Below are positions 1-9,580 of a stretch of DNA of 64,000 bases, piece by piece. The first letter of the stretch is position 1, and every line of letters begins with the position of its first letter. The position numbers were made by a program, and so were the translations under genes. Source of the stretch: Pempheris klunzingeri. Its lineage: Eukaryota; Chordata; Actinopteri; Acropomatiformes; Pempheridae. The DNA lies in the NCBI RefSeq assembly GCF_042242105.1, contig NC_092021.1, positions 6,188,355 to 6,252,354 of the forward strand. Reading direction: 5' to 3'. The notes beneath the pieces are model-generated. The model saw only the letters and a list, made by a program, of their open reading frames with translations, was not told the DNA's origin and searched no databases.

Positions 1-831
1 TGCTTTTCCTTCTTGGTCTCTCCCCCGTTCCCTCTCCACCTTTCTCTCCCTGTCGGTGTTGTGTGTGTCTGTGTGTCACTGCCTAGAACCGGTTCTGACC
101 CAGGAAGACTGGGGGATGCAGGAGAGTGGGAGTTCTGGGCCACGCCACTGAGGGTCCGGCTGCCCCTTTCACCGCCCCTGGGCGAGAGGAGCAATTGGCT
201 GAGTGAGGGGAACAGCCTGAGGGCCCACACTGCTGATACAGGAACCGCTTGCTGTGAGCCAAGGACGTCTGCTGGAATGACGCACATGCAGGGAGGACAT
301 TAGGCCTCACCAGGAGCAGCCCTGGACAGACTTGGGGTGCCCGAGTAGGGGAAACTGGACTGGTTGGGGTTTGTGTTCTTTTTGTTTGCTCCGCTGGGGG
401 AGTGGGCCTCGTGGGCGGCCAGGGGCGAGCCACCAGTCCCCCCAGACGGAGCTAGTTATTTAATTTGTTTGTCTGTCTGTCCGTCTGTCCATCTGTGTGT
501 GGGTTCCCCCCCCCTTCTGGTTACGGGTGTACAGGTGGTTACAGCACACTGCCAGCAGCATAGTGTGGGTTGCGGTGACTTAACTGTGTGGTTATGAATT
601 ATGTGTGCGGTGCCACTGTAATGCAAATGCTCTGAAACCTTTTTACTCACGTGTGTTTTCTATAGACTGTTAGAACTGCCTGGCTAGTGTGTCTGCTGAT
701 TGTGATGGTCTGACAAGTGTACCAAGAGGGGTGGCCAAATAAACTGTTAAACTGCATCCTGTTTGATTCATGTTGCTGGTGGCCGGGGATCCAATAAGGA
801 CCTAATAAGGGAGTGGGCCCGGGTCACGACA
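1..831. other. Unassigned sequence with TGTC microsatellite and a polyadenylation-like signal
   Basis: I recognise no gene here. Seen: a TGTC/TGTCCG-rich simple repeat at about 466-497, an AATAAA at 738-743, and a GC-rich end just before the LINE fragment begins at about 832. The small open frames are short, overlap on both strands and show no known domain. The AATAAA followed by a short tail could mark the end of a retroelement or a UTR, but nothing decides this. Confidence 0.4.
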
Positions 832-1937
832 CATTTGTCACTTCTAGGTTGGACTATTGTAACTCATTATTATCAGGCTGCCCCAATAAGTCGTTAAAGA
901 CTCTCCAGCTGGTCCAGAACGCTGCTGCTCGTGTTCTGACGAGAACTAAAAGAAGAGACCACATTTCTCCTGTACTGGCTTCTCTTCATTGGCTTCCAGT
1001 AAAATCTAGAATAGAGTTTAAAATCCTTCTCCTCACCTACAAGGCTCTTAAGGGTCAGGCCCCATCATATCTTAAAGAGCTTATAGTACCTTACTACCCC
1101 ACGAGAGCACTGCGCTCCCAGAATGCAGGTCTACTGGTGGTTCCCAAAGTCTCCAAAAGTAGTGCAGGTGGCAGAGCTTTCAGCTATCAGGCTCCTCTCC
1201 TGTGGAACCTCCTTCCAGTTTGGGTTCGGGGGGCAGACACCCTCTCTACATTTAAGAGTAGACTAAAAACCTTCCTTTTTGACAAAGCATATATTTAAGG
1301 GCTGGCTCAGGCCTTAGACCAGCCCCTAGTTATGCTGCTATAGGCTTAGACTGCCGGGGGACTCCTATGGTGCACTGGGCTCCTCTATTCTCTCTCCTCC
1401 TCTTCCTCTCCATCGTTATGTCTCATGTCAGCCAAATGTCTGCCTCTAACTTGCTATCTTCCCAGGAGCGTTTCTGTGCTTTCTCATCTCTCAGGTTCCT
1501 GTGGATCCTGGTCCTGGCCCTGCTGATGAGGTTCTCTGGTTCCTGTGTGTCCTGGTCCCGGTCGCACTGATGTGGTTCCCTGGTTCCTATGGATCCTGGT
1601 CCTGGTCCCGCTGATGTGGTTCTCCATCAGCCAATGGATGTTCGTCTGTCCAAGGCTACAGCCTGTCCGTCCTTGGGAACTGGATCTCTCCTTCATTGTG
1701 GTGCTCCCGGAGGTTTCTCTTTTCCCACTGGATTTTTTTGAGTTTTTCCTTCCCAAAGAAGGAGGGTCATAAAGGGCAGGTGATGCCTCGGACTGATCCA
1801 TTGGCCTCAACGACTGCTGGACTCTTTATTAGATTGTTTGTTCGCTTACACTTGTTTATTTCAGTGAACTTTGTAAAGCACTATGAGACACTCTGTTGTG
1901 ATATTGGGCTATACAAATAAATTGAATTGAATTGAAG
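832..1937 (+). mobile_element. LINE 3' fragment (L2/CR1-Rex1-like), reverse transcriptase C-terminus plus 3' UTR
   Basis: An open frame at 813-1298 (161 aa) carries the region C-terminal to the reverse transcriptase core of fish L2/CR1-group LINEs. The LDYCNSLL motif starts near residue 12, followed by [12 protein letters not shown] and [16 protein letters not shown], and the frame ends at a natural stop. The 3' UTR follows, with three 44-bp imperfect repeats at 1494-1625 and a typical end: a short CTATACAAATAAA-type stretch and an ATTGA microsatellite tail at 1920-1937. The 5' part (endonuclease and most of the RT) is missing, as is usual for 5'-truncated LINE copies. I found no clear target-site duplication. 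The clade is inferred from remembered family motifs, so the exact family (L2, Rex1, Maui) is uncertain. Confidence 0.82.
1494..1625 (+). repeat. 44-bp tandem repeat, 3 imperfect copies
   Basis: Copies begin at 1494, 1538 and 1582, each opening with GGTTCCT and containing a TCCTGGTC core. They lie in the 3' UTR of the LINE fragment and probably belong to it. Confidence 0.75.
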
Positions 1938-2150
1938 GCTTGAACATTCTCAACGATTGTGAAGAGAACCAAAAACTTGTTCAAAAGTTACTTGACTGGG
2001 CAGCTGTAAGGTGGAATCGTCAGGCTACTCAGTTCATGAAAGAAAGTGGGAAGTTTCCAAGTTTAAAGGACTTTGCTGAGTTCATGTCATCTGAAGCGGA
2101 GATGTGATCGTGTGCAACCCGATCACATCATTTCATGCTCTATGCTTTAT
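1938..2150 (+). mobile_element. BEL/Pao-like LTR retroelement remnant (gag region), broken
   Basis: The stretch directly after the LINE tail resembles the gag region (DUF1759-like) of fish BEL/Pao elements, including its tryptophan-rich segment. It is a short fossil, clearly broken, with no LTR recognised on either side. The family call comes from remembered motifs, not from an alignment. Confidence 0.55.
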
Positions 2151-2584
2151 TTTTTGTTAATTGTTATGTTTGTTTATTCACTTCCCTGTTAAGATCAGCG
2201 GTGGGTAATTATCAACTGTAATCCCTAGTAGTACTGAGACCCGACTTAGGTGTACTGGTTATAGTCACGTGTGAACTGATTGCGGTGCTATTTTGATATG
2301 AATTGATTGCTGTGCTATTTTGATATGAATTGATTGCTGTGCTACTTTGATATGAATTGATGTGCAGTGGCATCTTAAGCATGCAGTGACTTTCACCCCT
2401 GGTCTATCGGGCTCATGTGCAATAGGTATTGACAGTATACATAATTTTACCCCGTTTGGAGGAATAGGATTGTGATTTTATGATATGCACCGTGGATAAT
2501 AAATATTAACATTTATATACCTTCGTTACTTGCGCTCCATTTTATTTAATAATTGACCTGTGGAGTCAGGTGCAACATATTGTT
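2151..2584. other. AT-rich intergenic stretch, no gene seen
   Basis: No coding sequence is apparent. It contains the 27-bp triplication listed separately and an AATAAA-rich end near 2498. It may be the continuation of the retroelement remnant to the left, but no boundary is visible. Confidence 0.35.
2274..2361 (+). repeat. 27-bp tandem repeat, about 3 copies
   Basis: The phrase GAATTGATTGCTGTGCTATT, followed by a TTGATAT end, recurs with a 27-bp period. The first copy is slightly diverged and the last runs out after GAATTGAT. Confidence 0.8.
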
Positions 2585-2692
2585 GTAGTTTATTTTTCTC
2601 CTCACTGTACATAGAGAGTCAAGTTTCACCGAGTCAAATTCCTTGTTTGCCTGTTCAAACTTGGCCAATAAAGTTGATTCTAATTCTCATTA
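2585..2692 (+). mobile_element. Retroposon 3' tail (LINE-like)
   Basis: This stretch contains GAGTCAAATTCCTTG and, about 25 bp further on, CAATAAAGTTGATTCTAATT. That combination is common at the 3' ends of fish non-LTR elements. Only the tail is present and the family is not resolved. Confidence 0.45.
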
Positions 2693-3052
2693 CAGATGAT
2701 GACTGAGGCATTATGATTCTCTTTTCTCTGTCTGTCTTCCATCTATCCCATTCTTAGGAATGCAACGGCTGACATTGTCCATGATGTCCTGCAGCTTGTA
2801 CTTTGTGTGTCCCTCCACCACCATCCCCAGTGAATCCAGACTTGTATCCAGCTCTGAGCCAGCCTTATTAACCAGCTTCTCCAGCCGCCTGGTGTCTTGA
2901 GCTGGTGAGTGTGAGCGTGAGTGGTTGTGTGTGTCTATGTATTGACCCTGTGATTGACTGTTGAGGAGTCCAGGGTTTTACCCCACCTCTTGCCCAATGT
3001 CAACTGGGAGCTCTCCCGCGACCCTTAAGGATAAGCGCTATCCAGAGATTGG
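2693..3052 (+). mobile_element. Rex3/RTE-like retroposon 3' end, tail missing
   Basis: At about 2960-3045 the text matches the widespread fish 3' end in which CCCAATGTCAACTGGGA is followed by GCGACCCTTAAGGATAAGCG. The GATG tail expected in Rex3-type elements is absent. The preceding 250 bp is unassigned. A second copy of the same end lies at about 3585-3665. Confidence 0.45.
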
Positions 3053-3545
3053 GCCCTTGGTGCCCGATAAGACTTTTCACAAAAGGTCCTTTGATGTGTC
3101 ATCACTTTGACAAGTCATGTTCCGGAATGTTGGATAAGCCTTTGATGCAGGCAAGTCTCTGCTCAGAGTGTGCCCAGACAACTCAAGTGGGAAAGGAGCA
3201 AACACGAAGCAAACAGGTTTTGATGAAAGTCACTGATTCCCAAATACTTTGAAATTATCAGCTTACCGTTTGAAACGTACAATCGATCGTTTTGTTTGTC
3301 TGTTCATCTATTGGTCTGTCCACCCGTGTCCAATTGTACTGAATGAGGTATCTCAGGAAGGCATTCATTTTCATGATTCAAATTCTGCACAAACCTTTCC
3401 ATTTGGACTGAACAATGGCAGCCGTTGTGAGAGTCATTATGTCTTTGGGTTGTCTGCCAATCCGTATGTCCGTCCCTTCGTCCAGCCGTACATCCACCTG
3501 TCCAATCCTAATTATAGATACAACTGAGGCATTATGATTGTGTCT
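3053..3545. repeat. Interspersed repeat sequence with TGTC/CCGT-rich simple repeats
   Basis: The stretch has phrases typical of a common fish interspersed repeat (TATCTCAGGAAGGCATTCAT, then CTGCACAAACCTTTCCATTT), flanked by TGTC- and CGTCC-rich runs at 3290-3330 and 3465-3500. The phrase TGAGGCATTATGATT occurs here at about 3525 and also at about 2704, so the two regions share a repeat. Open frames here are short and not coding in appearance. Confidence 0.4.
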
Positions 3546-3668
3546 CCTCTGTTTGTCTGTCTGACTGTCGTCCATCCGGGTGTAAACTCGCCTCTCACTC
3601 AATGTCAACTGGGATTGGTTCCAGCTCCCCCATGAACCTTAAGGATAAGCACTATGGATGGATGAGTG
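3546..3668 (+). mobile_element. Rex3/RTE-like retroposon 3' end with GATG tail
   Basis: A second copy of the CAATGTCAACTGGGATTGG end, with CCTTAAGGATAAGC following and then a short ATGGATGGATGAG tail at about 3653-3665. GATG-type tails are known for Rex3 elements. The rest of the element is absent. Confidence 0.5.
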
Positions 3669-3716
3669 GGATATGAAAATGTAAAATATTCCAGGGATTG
3701 GGTCCCGGGTGGCTGT

Positions 3717-4205
3717 TTAAACTGGTTGCTCGAGGAAGGAGCAGCAGTTTACCCTGAGGCAGTGACCATATCACCATCTCTCTAAACAGTTTCAACACAA
3801 ACTGAACATCATGACCTTCGTGAAGAGAGGAAGAGACTGTTGTGTTAGACAATTGATCTCTTTAGCTTGGTGAACCTAATACACTGACAATTTAGTGAAT
3901 AATTCCTGTCAATTTTGTCATAATATACAGAACTTACCCTATCCTATCATCAGTATCCATAGAGGTACTAAGGCACTCATTGGCCAGTTGAAATACCACT
4001 GAGGTTCTCAATCAATTCAATTCAATTCACCTTTATTGATCCCCCAAGGGGGGAAATTCCATTTTTTACAGTGGGGGGGGAAAGTGGGAAGGAAAACGGG
4101 AGGAGAGAGAGGGGAGGAGAAAAAACATGCGACACCAGACTGTACTCATGTGGAGTGTTCTGGGGTCCTGGGTTCAATCCCCAGCATCTCCAACATGTGT
4201 ATGAG
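3717..4205. repeat. Left arm of a long inverted repeat (about 338 bp plus an insertion)
   Basis: This arm is the reverse complement of 6391-6728 at high identity, starting with TTAAACTGGTTGCTCGAGG at the outer end and finishing near CATGTGTATGA at the inner end. A block of about 150 bp at 4009-4156 interrupts it and is absent from the right arm. The arms enclose a hAT transposase remnant, but they are far longer than normal hAT terminal repeats, so they may be a separate duplicated or foldback element. Confidence 0.85.
4009..4156 (-). mobile_element. Short retroposon insertion with 5-bp duplication
   Basis: Comparison with the right arm gives exact borders. The phrase GTTCT occurs once in the right arm (as its complement) but twice here, at 4004-4008 and 4157-4161. 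Read on the minus strand, the insert ends in GGGGGATCAATAAAGG followed by GTGAATTGAATTGAATTG, a polyadenylation-like signal plus microsatellite tail as in non-LTR retroposon 3' ends. An alternative is a longer duplication blurred by mutation. Confidence 0.6.
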
Positions 4206-4691
4206 TACATCAGTCCCAAACTGTACCTTGGTTACCTTCTTGAGTCAAAGGCAGCTGAGCTCCACCTTGCGCCTGAGAAGAACAATGTCAGAAAGCAGTG
4301 TGTAGCCTTCACCATCTCCCTCACTAATGAGTTGAGGGTGAGACTGCCGGACAACATTGAAACATTGCAGTACATGTCAGTTTTCAATGTAGAGGAAACT
4401 CTAAAGCACAATAAGAGTCTGGGCTGTGTCTGTGTTGTCCTTGCCACACTCCAATGCTGAAGTCGAGAGATTATTCAGCCAGATGAGTGTGGTAAAAAGC
4501 AAACTTCAGACCCTTAACTCCATCCTGTATGTCAGATTTGATCTGCTGAGGCTTGCTATGAGCACAAGCTGCCTGATAATGTTTTGCAGCTTTTTGGCAC
4601 ATCAGCTGCTTACTCATTTAAGTCAGCTCCCTCAGTTGATGAACCTGCCATAGAAAGCCTTGACCAAAATGAAGATGACCTGCTCTTTCTG
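4206..4691 (+). mobile_element. hAT-superfamily transposase remnant (C-terminal part)
   Basis: Two pieces in different frames belong together. The first, to about 4460, reads like the region of hAT transposases with an EKNNVRKQC and LPDNIETLQ context. The second (4426-4653, 75 aa) contains LPHSNAEVERLFSQMSVVKS, the C-terminal hAT dimerisation motif. The roughly 100 residues that normally separate these parts are missing and the frame changes near 4440, so the copy is dead and internally deleted. It lies between the two inverted arms. Known of the family: cut-and-paste DNA transposons common in fish. The exact hAT subgroup is not resolved. Confidence 0.75.
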
Positions 4692-5558
4692 TGAGCCAGC
4701 ACAGCGTGTGTGTGGAGGGAGGTCTGAAAAAAGCAAACACTGAACCTGAATTAGGGCCAGACTAGTTGCCATCATTTTCTCACATTGCCATTGACAGTTT
4801 TTTCTATTGTCTCTTTTTGCTCGTTATCGGTTGTTAATGTTAAGTTAAAACCGTCTATACAAAAAATTGTTAGAATTATGGCAAAAAATGTTCATGTTTT
4901 ACTGTGACTTGTTGTAGGCTCCAAAACGTCGCAGTGTAGTGACACAACCAGCCAGGAAAGTTTAGCAATAACTCTGTAGATGTGTTCATCGTAAACAAAA
5001 TGTAATCAGTTCTTTTCAGGGAGTTCATTCCACAGTGCAGGTAGAAGTTTGGGTTCAGGTGTTTTGTATTTTTGAGGACACATTACCTCCTTGTGTCCTG
5101 TAGGAGTAACTATTTATCAATGTTCCTCCACTCGTTTTCTCTTTTTCACTGTTTTTTCTTTTCATTTATTATATCTTTATATATCTTTACTTTTAATGAG
5201 CCATTCAATGATATGTGTTAGCACTGTTCATTTGGGATAAATAAAAACAATGTGAAGTGTGTGGACCTGCCCATTGTGCTCTTTTATGTCCAGGGAGCCG
5301 CATCTGGCCATTTTTGCAGCAAGCACATGAGCCAGAGCCCGTCTGCCCTGTGCCACGGCTCTGTGAAGAAATCTGGCAGTTTGAAAAGAAATGACAGTTA
5401 GATTATATCCACATGCAAATGACTTCAGACTGTTTATCCACTACTTTGAGCGGTTTCATTATTTGACTATGCCAGCCACTTTTAGTTGCCCATTTCAACC
5501 TCTTTGCTTGCTAACTAGTGTTCAGTCTTTAATACCCCTGCCAGGAATGACTGCTTTA
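4692..5558. other. AT-rich DNA between the inverted arms, no gene seen
   Basis: No coding frame of note. The part up to about 5250 could be the 3' non-coding part of the hAT remnant, since a GATAAATAAAAACAATG-like signal lies near 5236. Beyond that I recognise nothing. Confidence 0.35.
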
Positions 5559-6190
5559 AATTGCTGACTTTGAACCATGAGTTTTCATCAAAAGCTGTTG
5601 CCTTGGCGGCGCGACGAATTTCGACCGAAAATGTTCCTTCGCCGTGAGCATTAAAAGTGCAGTAACTCCACTCTGCAAGGTCCTATCTTCACCACATGTT
5701 TGACGACTGTCCGGCTCTGAAGACATGTGCATAGTGGCGGGAGGAAATGCATGTTTTATTCTCAGACGTCTCTCTCTCAGCAGGTTAGTTACAGCCACCT
5801 GAAATTTGGTCCAAACATTCCCAAGACGTGGATGATGCTCACTTATGAAGCTTTTGAGGTTTAGTCAAACGCTGTCACCGTGTTCGCCATGAAACAGGAA
5901 ATTGTTGTATCTTCAGTGTACATTATCCAATCTGTTCCAAACTTGTCATGATTAATAAGAGTCCCTGCCTGAAGAAATCTACATGCCAGTTAGCTATCAG
6001 TCATTTTGCCACCTAGTGACAACAGGAAGTAAGACTTTTGTGCCAATCATCATTTGATTTGCATGACATTGCCCGACATGCACAAAGGTGCGAGGGCCCT
6101 TCAACGCTGCTTGCAGCTTTAATTTCAGATGCGTTTCCTCACATTTCTATAGGGTCCTCGCACCGCTTGGTGCTCGGGCCCTAAATATAC
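5559..6190. mobile_element. Interspersed repeat fragment, family not named
   Basis: The text is of the widely dispersed fish type, with TGAAATTTGGTCCAAACATT and AGGGCCCTTCAACGCTGCTT, ending in GGTGCTCGGGCCCTAAATAT. An imperfect inverted pair, GGTGCGAGGGCCC (near 6090) against GGGTCCTCGCACC (near 6152), lies at the right end and suggests a terminal hairpin. There is no transposase frame, so it is probably non-autonomous. Confidence 0.5.
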
Positions 6191-6390
6191 ATAAGCAGCT
6201 TTGTCACTTGGCTTGTTATTTTGCTGAAAGTAGTCATTAGAAGATATGTTGAATACAGCAATGAAGGATATGGTCAGCACACAGATAAGGACACATGGCT
6301 GAAGTTATGATACAGACTACCGCATATGAACCCACTATATGTAATACTGTTACAGGATTACAGTGTGGTGTAAAGACTCTTATGCTAGTC

Positions 6391-6728
6391 ATACACATGT
6401 TAGAGATGCTGGGGATTGAACCCAGGACCCCAGAACCTCAGTGATATTTCAACTGGCCAATGAGTGCCTTAGTACCTCTATGGATACTGATGCTAGGATA
6501 GGGTAAGTTCTGTATATTATGATAGAAAATTGACAGTAATTATTCACTAAATTGTCAGTGTGTATTAGGTTCACCAAGCTAAAGAGATCAATTGTCTAAC
6601 ACAACAGTCTCTTCCTCTCTTCATGAAGGTCATGATGTTCAGTTTGTGTTGAAACTGTTTAGAGAGATGGTGATATGGTCACTGCCTCAGGGTAAACTGC
6701 TGCTCCTTCCTCGAGCAACCAGTTTAAG
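6391..6728. repeat. Right arm of the long inverted repeat
   Basis: Reverse complement of 3717-4205 without the inserted block. It gives the pre-insertion form of the arm. Its outer end abuts the LINE endonuclease remnant at about 6729. Open frames in both arms give the same peptide only because the DNA is repeated. Confidence 0.85.
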
Positions 6729-7720
6729 CAGGTACCACTCAAAGGCAGCTAGGTCGTACATAAAAGCTGAGATGCAAAAGTTTGTAACATCTCCTTTGCA
6801 TATAATATTGGGCCTTGATTTTGGAAGTTTGGAGTTTCTTATAGCTGCAATGGTACAATGATCACTCAGGTCGTTGGCAAACACACCTGTATCCGTGTAC
6901 TTATGGGGGACGTTTGTTAAGATGAGGTCAAGTAAGGAAGATTTTGATGGGTTTTTAGTATTCAGCCGAGTTGAGGAATTGATCAATTGAGTCAAATTTA
7001 GTGAATCACAGACAGTTTTAAGATTATCAGACGAGGCAGTCAACCAAAAGAAGCTCACTGGAATTAAACCCTGTCATGCAAGATGCAAGAGAGGTGAGGG
7101 CTTCGGGGGAGGCAGAGGGAGGTCTATAACAACCTAGAATTGTGAGAGATTGGCCATGAGAAAATTCTAACTTCAGGGCAAGGAGTTCAAATTGTTTGGT
7201 GATGGAGAGTGAGGATAACTGGGTAACATGAAATTTGTTTTTTATATATATAGCCACTCCTCCACCTTTTCTAGGGCGATCACACCGGAAGACATTATTC
7301 CCATCGATAGCAACATCCTTGTCAGAGACTGTTTTACTTTGCCAGGTTTCTGATAAAATGAGGATGTCTGCATTGGTTGCCTGAATCCAGATTTTGACAG
7401 TATCTAGTTTTGGGAGCAGACTCCTAATATTTAAATGAATTAATCCTAGGCCTGTCCTGGCTCTGAATTCATCAGGAGTACTAATGTTATTTAAAGCAGG
7501 GCCTGGATTAGGTTGTACATTGTCTGATAGCAGGAGTAAAAGCAGAATAAAGATTCTCCGTCTCGTATTTTGAGATGAACCAGCAACAACATTATCTGGT
7601 TTCATGGTGTCAGTAAGTGTGATTTCAGTAAAACATCTCTTTAGAACAGAAATACACCATAAACGAAGCTGGGTATAATTGTTTACGACTGTCCCACAGG
7701 AGGACATCAATAACAGCACT
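6729..7720 (-). mobile_element. LINE endonuclease (APE-type) remnant, L2/CR1-like
   Basis: Read on the minus strand, 7719-7027 encodes 230 aa. After an odd N-terminus and a hydrophobic run near residues 57-64 comes VQPNPGP at 68-74, then the endonuclease motifs LNIRS (96-100), SETW (123-126), RKGGGVAIYIK (150-160) and GCYRPP (196-201). A second frame (7058-6687) continues with LLDLILTN and LSDHC (64-68). The join near 7040 lacks the expected GDFN segment and shifts frame, consistent with a deletion of about 19 bp, so the enzyme is dead. The copy is cut at about 6729, where the inverted-repeat arm begins. No reverse transcriptase follows. Confidence 0.8.
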
Positions 7721-7984
7721 GATAATTCAGTATTTTCTAAGGACCAGGTGATTGTTATAGTGTAGTCAAAGGTTGGTGGGGCACTTGGTCGGATACACCA
7801 TCACCATTGTGGAAAACTGGTCCAGGCAGAAGCAAGAAAACCAGGGACAGTGCGATTGTTAAAATCATTGTAAAAAAATAGGGGACTAGACATTAGGGAG
7901 ATGGAAAGTCACCTGCAGGAGCACGGTGGATACTGTTGAAGTAATAGCACCATCCAGCTAGTTAGCAGAGGTTTAGTCTGCAGC
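7721..7984. other. Unassigned sequence
   Basis: No gene or known repeat recognised between the LINE remnant and the minisatellite. Confidence 0.4.
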
Positions 7985-8530
7985 AGAAGCCCAAGCTGGA
8001 GCAGGTGGAAGGCCAGGCTGGGCTAGCAGAAGTCCAGGATTGTAGCCAGTGGAAGGCCAGACTAGGCTAGCAGAGGTTCCAGTCTGTAGTTGGTGAAAGG
8101 CCAGGCTAGGCTAGCAGAGGTCCAGGCTGTAATTGGTGGAAGGTCAGGTTAAGCCAGCAGAGGTCCAGACTGTAGTTGGTGAAAGGTCAGGCTAGGCTAG
8201 CAGAGGTCCAGGCTGTAGTTGGTGAAAGGTCAGGCTAGGCTAGCAGAGGTCCAGGCTGTAGTTGGTGAAAGGTCAGGCTAGGCTAGCACAGGTCCAGGCT
8301 GTAGTTGGTGGAAGGCCAGGCTAGGCTAGCAGAAATCCAGGCTGTAGCAGATGGAAGGCCAGGCCAGACTAACAGCGGTCCAAGCTGTAGTAGGTGGACT
8401 GCCAGGCTAGGCTTGCAGAGATCCAGGCTGCAGCCGGTGGAAGGCTGGCAAAGATCCGGGCTGTTGTCAGTAGAAGGCCAGGCTAAGCCAACAGAGGTCC
8501 AGGCTGGGCTAGCAGATGTCCATGCTGCAG
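7985..8530 (+). repeat. 43-bp minisatellite, about 12 copies
   Basis: The phrase CAGAGGTCCAGGCTGTAGTT, followed by a GGTGAAAGGTCAGGCTAGGC segment, repeats with a 43-bp period, clear at 8161, 8204, 8247 and 8290. Outer copies are more diverged, and the last few contain indels. An open frame of 105 aa across it is a by-product of the repeat. Confidence 0.85.
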
Positions 8531-8688
8531 CTGCAATTTTTTTAAAACTCTATAAAAGCAGTCAGAAAAAAGCTCCTTTTTGGAAGGATTTGAGAGTAAG
8601 CCTTCCTTATTCAGGTGTTTAGCTTAAAGCAACTAAAAAACACACATAGACAGAGCTGGCGGCCATCTTGGATTGGATCAGCTGTGTA
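8531..8688. other. Junction between the minisatellite and the tRNA array
   Basis: Unassigned DNA with no gene. It ends where tRNA-Thr sequence starts abruptly at about 8689. Confidence 0.5.
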
Positions 8689-8733
8689 TGTCTTGTTAAC
8701 AGGAGATCCTGGGTTCGAATCCCAGCGGTGCCT
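8689..8733 (+). pseudogene. Truncated tRNA-Thr(TGT) relic (3' half), unit 0
   Basis: From the anticodon arm to the discriminator this matches tRNA-Thr, ending CAGCGGTGCCT. The 5' half (acceptor strand, D arm) is missing at the junction with non-array DNA. It keeps the common vertebrate T-loop TTCGAAT, where every other copy has TTCAAAT, and the loop base after the anticodon is T rather than A. It marks the left end of the array. Confidence 0.85.
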
Positions 8734-8912
8734 GCTTTATCTTCCTTTCCAGCGCTAATAACCTTCCCAATGTTTGAAATGGCAAGAACCTCATTTGAAA
8801 CCGATGCAGCAAAAGGCAACCGGACATGAACGTAGCCGGCAGCAGAATGACTTTCGCAAGACTTGATGCCAATGTTTTTCACCAGAGTACTTGAATGCCT
8901 TTGCCAACAGTG

Positions 8913-8986
8913 GGTGCTGTGGTTTAATTGGTGAAAGTGCCTGCCTTGTAAACGGGAGAGATTTGGTTTAAATCCCAGCCATGCCT
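8913..8986 (+). pseudogene. tRNA-Thr-like pseudogene, unit 0
   Basis: Left-most copy of the decayed Thr gene described at 10450. It has TTTAAAT in the T-loop region, where later copies have TTTGAAT. Confidence 0.85.
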
Positions 8987-9506
8987 TTATGCGTCCATGG
9001 TAGTCATTACTTATTTAATCCTGGGAGAGGAAAAATGGACCAGGTTTTCCAACATCCTATGAACACATCATCTCAGTGGTTTCTAAAGTCTATGGACAAT
9101 GGCGTCTGTCCTGCCAGTGTCTTCAGAAACTGCTATCAGACGCTCCTCTAAACCATGCAATACAAGCAAGCAGTGCTGCCAGGCCCACGTTGGAGTTGAA
9201 ATCCACTGCTGAAACACAACGAAAAGCCGCCTGACAGCAGAATTGTGATGGATAGGTTCATTGACACTCACAGTGTGTTTGAAACTGCATATAACACGGG
9301 AGAGACACTGACCTGAAATGAGCTTTTTTGCATCCACAACCAAGGATTGGCGTTGCAGTCAATGCAGTGACCAAGACCCATGGGATCGGTCCCACTCTTT
9401 ACAGCCTTAATTGCAACAACAGGACTAGGTTTTGAGGTATCATGGAGCAGAGCTTGGAAGAAGAGGCCACAGCCTTTGTTGAATGCCCACTTTGGGGACT
9501 AGGCAA

Positions 9507-9580
9507 GTCTCTGTGGCGCAATCGGCCAGCGCGCTCGGCTGTTAACCGAGAGGATGGTGGTTCGAGCCCACCCAGGGACG
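9507..9580 (+). tRNA. tRNA-Asn-GTT: tRNA-Asn(GTT), unit 1
   Basis: Carries asparagine to AAC/AAU codons on cytosolic ribosomes. The 74-nt cloverleaf is complete: acceptor GTCTCTG pairs with CAGGGAC, the discriminator is G, the D arm is GCGC...GCGC, anticodon stem CTCGG/CCGAG holds loop CTGTTAA with anticodon GTT, and the T arm is GGTGG TTCGAGC CCACC. A box TGGCGCAATCGG and B box GGTTCGAGCCC fit Pol III consensus. It is close to the known vertebrate tRNA-Asn, differing mainly in the D loop and anticodon stem. No CCA is encoded and there is no intron. Odd: no run of four or more T lies close downstream. The first is at 9696-9699 (about 116 nt away), then a strong T7/T5 pair at 9764-9777. Confidence 0.97.

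Noticed and set aside
13-650. Host gene exon at the left edge
   Set aside because: The small frames overlap on both strands and contain simple repeats; no domain or convincing splice pattern is seen.
3652-3852. Conserved peptide encoded in both inverted arms
   Set aside because: The identity follows from the DNA repeat, and the flanking parts of the two frames differ entirely.
4206-4691. Domesticated host gene of hAT origin
   Set aside because: The frame is broken and the catalytic middle is missing, with no intact reading frame.
8305-8622. 105-aa open frame over the minisatellite
   Set aside because: It is a translation of the 43-bp repeat with no homology and ends in unrelated DNA.
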